DNA of 35,130 nt from JBAYJY01 sp041664945. GTDB lineage: Bacteria > UBP15 > UBA6099. Of this stretch, positions 30,417 through 35,130 are shown one piece after another. The stretch spans positions 1 through 35,130 of the forward strand of contig JBAYJY010000027.1 of NCBI GenBank assembly GCA_041664945.1. The letters run 5' to 3'. Each line of letters starts with the position of its first letter. Position 1 is the first letter of the stretch. A program made the translations under genes and the position numbers. The notes beneath the pieces are model-generated. The model saw only the letters and a program-made list of their open reading frames with translations, did no database searches and was not told the origin of the DNA.

Positions 30417-31241
30417 TTACATAACAGCTTTGAACAAAATCCTTAATCCCACAAGGCCGAGAGCTATGGCAAGGCCGCGGATGATCCACGCGCCTTTAAC
30501 CCGGTTCGAAAACGCCGCGCCGATCTGAGCCCCGATTAAAACCCCGATCGCAAGGCAGATCGTCCGCCGGACGCCTCTCGTGAACGCTCCCGTCACGATA
30601 TGGGCCACCGTGCCGGTCAGCGACATTGTCGCGAGGATGAAATGCGATGTCGCAGTCGCTATGTGCACAGGAAAGTCCAATAGATAAACCATCGCCGGCA
30701 CGTGAATAATCCCGCCGCCTATTCCCAGCAAACTCGAAATAAAACCAACGAAAACACTTATCGCCACTCCGAGAGCCGGATTATACGAAAAGATATGCCG
30801 CGCGCCCTCAGAATCCACAAGATCGACCTTGAAGCGCCTCGAACCGCGCTCCGACGCCGCCGTTTTGTCTTTCTCACGGCCGGCGCTCCATATCAGATAT
30901 ACCGACACGGCGATCATCAGAATACCGAATATCGCATCGAACTCCCTTCGGCGTATATATGACGTCGTCAGCGCGCCGAGAACCGCTCCGGGCGCGGCGG
31001 CCACCGAAAAAAGAAGGCCGGCCTTTATCTCGATCCGCTTCATCCGCGCATAAGCAATCGATCCTGAGAGCGCATTGAAAAACACTACCGCGAGGGATAT
31101 GCTCGTTATTATCCGCGGCGACTCATTCGGATATAACAAAAGCAAAACCGGCATCAACACAAATCCGCCGCCTGCTCCTATCAACGTTCCGAACGCTCCA
31201 ACCGCTACTCCAAGCGGTATCAACCATAAATATTGAATCAT
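30417..31241 (-). CDS. TauE/SafE-family sulfite or anion permease
   Basis: This inner-membrane protein of the TauE/SafE (DUF81, YfcA-like) family moves small sulfur-containing or organic anions; sulfite, sulfoacetate and taurine export are documented. The 274 residues consist of about eight hydrophobic segments in two similar halves: the first begins WLIPLGVAVGAFGTLIGAGG with GGGFVLMPVLLLLYP, the second AISVFVGFISSLLGIGGGII with VHVPAMVYLLDFP-like sequence (HVPAMVYLLDFPVHIATATS). A cytoplasmic loop near residues 125-150 is charged. It starts 22 bp after the secreted hydrolase stop and is probably co-transcribed with it. Substrate is not determined by the sequence. Confidence 0.9.
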   Translation of the reverse strand: MIQYLWLIPLGVAVGAFGTLIGAGGGFVLMPVLLLLYPNESPRIITSISLAVVFFNALSGSIAYARMKRIEIKAGLLFSVAAAPGAVLGALTTSYIRRREFDAIFGILMIAVSVYLIWSAGREKDKTAASERGSRRFKVDLVDSEGARHIFSYNPALGVAISVFVGFISSLLGIGGGIIHVPAMVYLLDFPVHIATATSHFILATMSLTGTVAHIVTGAFTRGVRRTICLAIGVLIGAQIGAAFSNRVKGAWIIRGLAIALGLVGLRILFKAVM

Positions 31242-31263
31242 ATTCTCTTTAACAGATTTCTCT

Positions 31264-33669
31264 TTATTTGGTTCCTATTGTCGCCATTTTCTCTATTATC
31301 GCTTCGCCTTTGTCTCCAACGCCGCCGATTGTTATCCGTATCCCATCGGTCTCCTTAGGCGCGCTGTAGCTCCCGGTAAATATCCCGTCGCCCGCTTTAT
31401 TGTCCGAACCCCTCCCGTCATCGTATAACTGAATGTAATCAAGAGCGCCATCGTTTCCTCTAATTTCGGATATCACTGTCGCTCCGTTTCCCGCGCATTT
31501 CCCTATTCTCGCATTCAATATTATCATTTTGCCACCCTCAACAGCCTTTCCTACCCATTCCAAGCTCTCGACGGAGCAATTTTTCAACTCTTCGGTGGAA
31601 ATATCGTTCTTCCCCCATTTATCAAGCCCTTTGAGTGGTGTCCCCGTCATGGCCACAGTCATTTCAGGGTGTGTCACCGAGGTTCCAAGCCCCTTGCCTT
31701 GAATGACATCTCTCATGAATCCTGCGACAGTTCTCATAGTAATCCCAAGTCTTTTGGACACGCCGCTTCCGTCCCTTTCTACACTAACGTATTCCTTCGG
31801 TTCGGCGGCGCTCTTATATATCTCCGGGACCTCATCAACTCCTCCCGCTTCCGTCATTGTGACTATAATCGTGACCGGCTTCGGTGAGAGCGCGGATACA
31901 TACATCTCAGGGTTTAGTATATCAAGCTGTTTTCTGCTTTCCATAACAATCTCTTTAGGCATTTTCCCTTCAGGCTTCTTATCGCCTTCCACGTCCATCG
32001 ATGGCGCTGTATATATATGATTATATGGATTGATCATCAAAACACCCTTTATGCGGTCATCCGTCGCTCCGGCCATGGCAGCCACGTTCGCGCCCATGCC
32101 CAAACCCGTAATCGTCAGATTTTGTATAGATATATCCTTGTATTTTTGCAACATATCAATTGCTCGTTGAACATCCTGAACGCTCTGCGCCAACAGATTG
32201 CGCGCTGTGTAAATATTTGATTCGGCTACATAATAGTCAGCGCTTGCTTGTCCGTTGTTAACCTTCTTACTATCAGGATCACCGCCGTTGCCGCTCTTTT
32301 TGTTTCCCGTAATTGCGTCCTGCATTGGCATCTGATTGACCTGTCCGGTGAGGAAGCCATAAACCCCTACCGCAATGCTTGCTATGCCGTTTCTTGCCAG
32401 AATATCGGCGATTATCTCGACATCGTCCGGGGTGCCTCCGAGGTCGTGGACAAAAACCACGCAAGGATATGGAGAGGCGCCCTTCGTCGGAATGTTCAGA
32501 ATTCCGTTAACGAAACGGTCATGGGCGCTCTGGAAGGTGATTTTGTATTTGGACACGCGCTCACTGAGAGAGTCATAGGAATCCCCTGAACTGAGCAAAG
32601 GCATATCGTGACTGTACCTTAAATATTCATTGACACTTAATTCCGTAACAATGGGCGGCAGTTTGATTTTGTCGTTTATCGCCAAAGGCGTGGTTTTGTA
32701 CCCTTCAACTGAAGCCGTGAAGTCAGGCGTGCGTCCATTTATCAGATAATCGTCGTGCCACTTCAGCATTATGCCTATCGCATCATCAATGGGCACGCCG
32801 TGATCGGAGTCGAACCATATGATCTTCTTCGGCGGGCCGGCGCGAAGAAACATCTCCTTGTTGGAGAACGGATTGACAAGGATATCGTGCTTGGCATTGA
32901 TCATAAGCATCGGTCGCGGGGCTATGTACTGGACCGTATTCAGGGTGTCTGTTGGGGCCAGCGCCTTAGCCGCTTCACGGGCCATGCGCTGTGTCTCATT
33001 ATAGTCGAGTCCCAAATCAACCTGTCCAACTATGCTGTTCCTGAGAAGGTATGGCCAGTCTCCCCCGCCTACTATGAAAACAGGCGCTTGGACTCTGCTG
33101 TCCATCCCTGCAAATAGACCGCCCAGGATGCCTCCCATGCTGCCTCCGACATAACTTATCTTGTCCGGATTGACCTCTTTCCGGCTCTGGAGAAAGTCTA
33201 CTGCCCGCCTCAGGTCTATCACCGATAGGGCAAGACCTTCGCGCATCTGATAAAGATCGCGGGAATACATTTTCTTGCCCTCGACCTTGCGGTCGCCGTG
33301 GTACCACATGTCGATTGACAGCATGCAGAAGCCGGCAGACGCCACTTTGTCAAGCGCTGAACGCACGTCATCTTTGCTGCCTGTGTAGCCATGTCCGAAA
33401 ATGATAGCCGGACAGGGTTTCGTAAGATTTAGGGGAACCATGAAGAGGCCGGGAACCCGGCGCCCCCATACTCCATCGAAATCAACCCGATAAAGGGTAT
33501 AGCCGCCAGAGCCCGGTTGCGGCGTTAATATTGCATTAAGTGGCGCTTTCTGATCGTAAGCATAGAATTCCGTAATAGGAAGGCTCCCGAACTCCGCGGC
33601 TCGGCACTGTAATGCCGCAAACAGAACTATTGTCAGCGATAGGATTTGCAGTAAAAACGGTTTCTTCAT
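31264..33669 (-). CDS. Secreted tandem alpha/beta-hydrolase (second domain without nucleophile)
   Basis: The 801-residue protein (ATG at 33669, AAGGA upstream; an earlier ATG at 33690 would precede that site) starts with a signal peptide of about 24 residues (LQCRA; Cys22 could also be lipidated). Domain 1 is an active-looking acetyl-xylan-esterase/dienelactone-type hydrolase: FGHGYTG oxyanion region, elbow GGSMGG with Ser177, Asp262 in NAKHDILV, His290 in SDHGVP. Domain 2 (about residues 370-650) repeats the fold with VFVHDLGGTPDD, but its elbow is GLGMGA, with Gly522 in place of Ser. A C-terminal beta domain (about 690-801) has the acidic loop DDGRGSDNKAGDGIFTGSY, typical of choice-of-anchor or calcium-binding modules. 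Acts outside the cytoplasm; substrate unknown. Confidence 0.85.
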   Translation of the reverse strand: MKKPFLLQILSLTIVLFAALQCRAAEFGSLPITEFYAYDQKAPLNAILTPQPGSGGYTLYRVDFDGVWGRRVPGLFMVPLNLTKPCPAIIFGHGYTGSKDDVRSALDKVASAGFCMLSIDMWYHGDRKVEGKKMYSRDLYQMREGLALSVIDLRRAVDFLQSRKEVNPDKISYVGGSMGGILGGLFAGMDSRVQAPVFIVGGGDWPYLLRNSIVGQVDLGLDYNETQRMAREAAKALAPTDTLNTVQYIAPRPMLMINAKHDILVNPFSNKEMFLRAGPPKKIIWFDSDHGVPIDDAIGIMLKWHDDYLINGRTPDFTASVEGYKTTPLAINDKIKLPPIVTELSVNEYLRYSHDMPLLSSGDSYDSLSERVSKYKITFQSAHDRFVNGILNIPTKGASPYPCVVFVHDLGGTPDDVEIIADILARNGIASIAVGVYGFLTGQVNQMPMQDAITGNKKSGNGGDPDSKKVNNGQASADYYVAESNIYTARNLLAQSVQDVQRAIDMLQKYKDISIQNLTITGLGMGANVAAMAGATDDRIKGVLMINPYNHIYTAPSMDVEGDKKPEGKMPKEIVMESRKQLDILNPEMYVSALSPKPVTIIVTMTEAGGVDEVPEIYKSAAEPKEYVSVERDGSGVSKRLGITMRTVAGFMRDVIQGKGLGTSVTHPEMTVAMTGTPLKGLDKWGKNDISTEELKNCSVESLEWVGKAVEGGKMIILNARIGKCAGNGATVISEIRGNDGALDYIQLYDDGRGSDNKAGDGIFTGSYSAPKETDGIRITIGGVGDKGEAIIEKMATIGTK

Positions 33670-33699
33670 TTTTGGTTCCTTTTCTTTCATCTATCCATA

Positions 33700-33714
33700 C
33701 GACATAAAATGTCG
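33700..33714. promoter_or_regulatory. Inverted repeat upstream of the tandem hydrolase
   Basis: CGACAT (33700-33705) and ATGTCG (33709-33714) are perfect arms around AAA, ending 31 bp before the start codon. It could be an operator or a small hairpin. Confidence 0.3.
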
Positions 33715-33756
33715 CGGGCACAGCCCAAATTTAGATGTTTTTAAAAGCAATGGAAA

Positions 33757-33775
33757 CCTTTTTTAATTAAAAAGG
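33757..33775. terminator. AT-rich hairpin between PIG-L and hydrolase genes
   Basis: CCTTTTTT-AATT-AAAAAGG forms a hairpin of about 7 bp just after the PIG-L stop. It resembles the AAACCTTTTT hairpin of the modular repeats at 11.7 and 20.1 kb and may terminate PIG-L transcription. Confidence 0.4.
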
Positions 33776-33792
33776 CAGGCGATCCCGGAAAC

Positions 33793-34521
33793 TTACAGCG
33801 AAATATAGGCTTTAAGGCCTTCAATGCCTTCGAGAGGCATGAATTTGAAGCGTTCAGCGATGCGGCCTGTTCCGGGGTCCTTGTGCGAAAGCATCCGCAA
33901 CAGCCCCATGCCCTGTTCTTTGTTCGGAACGAGGTCGGCGAACTGCGAATGGTGACACATAAGCCCTTCTGCCTTCAGCTCAAGACAGTCCTCGATATCA
34001 ACCCAGAAATTCGGCTGATCCGTTTTGAAGAAGTAAACCTCTTCGATCGCCCACGGTTTCAGCCCCTCCTCGCTCAGGAGTTCCGGGAACTTTAGCGGCA
34101 ATTTAGCCGCAAAACGTCCGTACAGCGCGCCGTGAGCCGACGCTGTGTGGTCCGGATGAACCTCGTAACGTAGCCACGGGTCGAATGCAAGCAGAATATG
34201 CGGCTGATATTTTCGTATCTCGCGGGCTATGTCTTTACGCAACTCTTCGCCGTCATATAAGCCCATATCCGGATACCCGAGGTAAACCGTCTTCTTTACG
34301 CCGAGAGCCTTGTTCGCCGAGTCCTGTTCCTTCTGACGCAGATCGGCAAGCTCGCGTGGTGTGATATCGCCGGTGTCCGAGCCGCACGAATCGTCCGTGC
34401 AGATAACATAAACCACTTCCGCGCCCTGCCTGATCCATGACGCTACTGTTCCGCCGCAGTAGAAATCCGCGTCATCCGGATGCGCCGCTATTGCCATTAC
34501 TCGCTTTCCCTTAACATTCAT
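33793..34521 (-). CDS. PIG-L/LmbE-family deacetylase
   Basis: This is a zinc-dependent N-deacetylase of the PIG-L/LmbE family, whose members act on N-acetylglucosamine conjugates such as bacillithiol and mycothiol precursors or on glycolipids. I chose the ATG at 34521 (242 residues) with AAAGGGGG about 9 bases upstream; an earlier ATG at 34548 lacks a site. The zinc motif AHPDD is at residues 13-17 (His14, Asp17), and HPDH (His122, His125) supplies the third ligand and a second His. LLAFDPWLRYEVHPDHTA is the surrounding family block. There is no signal peptide, so it acts in the cytoplasm. It has its own promoter at 34590-34618. Substrate unknown. Confidence 0.92.
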   Translation of the reverse strand: MNVKGKRVMAIAAHPDDADFYCGGTVASWIRQGAEVVYVICTDDSCGSDTGDITPRELADLRQKEQDSANKALGVKKTVYLGYPDMGLYDGEELRKDIAREIRKYQPHILLAFDPWLRYEVHPDHTASAHGALYGRFAAKLPLKFPELLSEEGLKPWAIEEVYFFKTDQPNFWVDIEDCLELKAEGLMCHHSQFADLVPNKEQGMGLLRMLSHKDPGTGRIAERFKFMPLEGIEGLKAYISL

Positions 34522-34589
34522 CGCCGAATCCCCCTTTTGCAATTCCATAATATTCTATTTGCGTTATACGTAATAGGCCGTTTAATCCA

Positions 34590-34618
34590 ATTATAACAAG
34601 CTGATTTAAAGTTGTTAG
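34590..34618 (-). promoter_or_regulatory. Promoter of the PIG-L gene
   Basis: On the minus strand CTAACA (34613-34618) and TATAAT (34590-34595) are 17 bp apart, with the extended TG element at 34597-34598. Start would be near 34583, about 60 bases before the ATG. Confidence 0.6.
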
Positions 34619-34638
34619 CTTTCTTTTCAAGTCGGCGG

Positions 34639-35130
34639 TCAGGAGATGACGCCGAGGTCTTTAAGACTGCTGAACCCGTTTCTTGCAATTATTATATGAT
34701 CCAGTACGCGGATGCCGATGATGCGGCCGGCGTCGGCGAGGTTTCGCGTAACGGAAATATCGTCCTGACTCGGTTCCGGGTCGCCGCTCGGGTGATTGTG
34801 GATAAGTATCACGCTATAGCAACCCTCTGCGATAGCGGCGCGGAACGTCTCGCGAGGGTGAACCATCGAACCGGAAAGCGTGCCTTGAGAGACCGGCACG
34901 ACCCGAAGCAGCTCGTTTTTCGTGTTGAGGAGCGCGACGCTGAAGGTTTCCTGTTCGAGAGCGGAGAGTTGCGCGTGCAGGAGCGGAACGAGATCGTCGG
35001 GAGAGTTGATGACCGGCCGGCGACCGTCGCGATGAGTCGCCGAACGGCGGCCCAGTTCAAAAGCGGCGGCTATCTGGCACGCTTTGGCTTTTCCTATGCC
35101 TTTGACGCAGGCGATATCCGCAATTTCCGC
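34639..35130 (-). CDS. radC: RadC-family JAB/MPN protein (partial, N-terminus off window)
   Basis: The visible 163 residues, read without a stop to the right edge, form most of a RadC/UPF0758 protein. The frame opens with a helix-hairpin-helix (CVKGIGKAKACQIAAAFELG), then a linker and the JAB/MPN metal-binding domain. The motif HNHPSGDPEPSQDD carries the zinc ligands, preceded by a possible catalytic Glu in HPRETFRAAIAEG. The ending is LDHIIIARNGFSSLKDLGVIS. Full-length members are about 225-230 residues, so about 60-65 are missing. RadC was once linked to DNA repair, but its function is unsettled; JAB-domain hydrolysis is likely from the motif. It is 117 bp upstream of the PIG-L start on the same strand. 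Confidence 0.93.
   Translation of the reverse strand, partial: AEIADIACVKGIGKAKACQIAAAFELGRRSATHRDGRRPVINSPDDLVPLLHAQLSALEQETFSVALLNTKNELLRVVPVSQGTLSGSMVHPRETFRAAIAEGCYSVILIHNHPSGDPEPSQDDISVTRNLADAGRIIGIRVLDHIIIARNGFSSLKDLGVIS

Noticed and set aside
1..35130. Search for tRNA, rRNA, insertion sequence, integrase or att sites
   Set aside because: No cloverleaf, rRNA signature, transposase or recombinase motif was found, so an island boundary cannot be claimed.

Overview
The window is about 35.1 kb of densely coding DNA of moderate to fairly high G+C. It reads as the chromosome of a Gram-negative heterotrophic bacterium. A TolC-type outer-membrane protein, a periplasmic adaptor, a lipoprotein substrate-binding protein and several secreted hydrolases all imply two membranes. 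The species cannot be fixed from sequence alone. The gene mix and the many small palindromic intergenic repeats suggest an uncultivated or poorly sampled lineage, which is inference. No rRNA, tRNA, CRISPR array, phage or insertion-sequence gene was seen.

Layout from left to right: (1) an Rrf2-type regulator and metY (O-acetylhomoserine sulfhydrylase, running off the left edge) on the minus strand, with a consensus promoter and a 19-bp motif shared by both upstream regions; (2) a repeat-rich non-coding block and an unrecognised 286-residue gene; (3) a plus-strand sugar-use operon of a binding lipoprotein, two permeases and an exported GH36 alpha-galactosidase, with no transport ATPase, followed by a CapA-like protein whose metal-binding motifs are degraded; (4) an NAD-dependent epimerase/dehydratase divergent from a TetR regulator; (5) a cupin gene with an apparent in-frame stop, a methyltransferase, a large CHASE4/HAMP/4xPAS hybrid histidine kinase and an MscS channel, all on the minus strand; (6) an exported esterase; (7) two tandem membrane-bound class III nucleotide cyclase paralogues with complementary losses of active-site residues; (8) a four-gene TolC/MacA/MacB-like efflux operon with GTGA gene overlaps; (9) an overlapping pair of an SMC/OLD-like ATPase and a DUF4276-type protein, a candidate defence module; (10) a TauE/SafE permease, a large secreted tandem alpha/beta-hydrolase, a PIG-L deacetylase and a partial radC.

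The main working units are sulfur assimilation with its own regulator (1), alpha-galactoside uptake and cleavage (3), efflux (8) and cyclic-nucleotide or two-component signalling (5, 7). The observations most worth following are the complementary cyclase pair, the ATPase/DUF4276 pair with its AT-rich core, the CapA-like pseudoenzyme, the shared operator-like motif, and the second hydrolase domain that lacks its serine.
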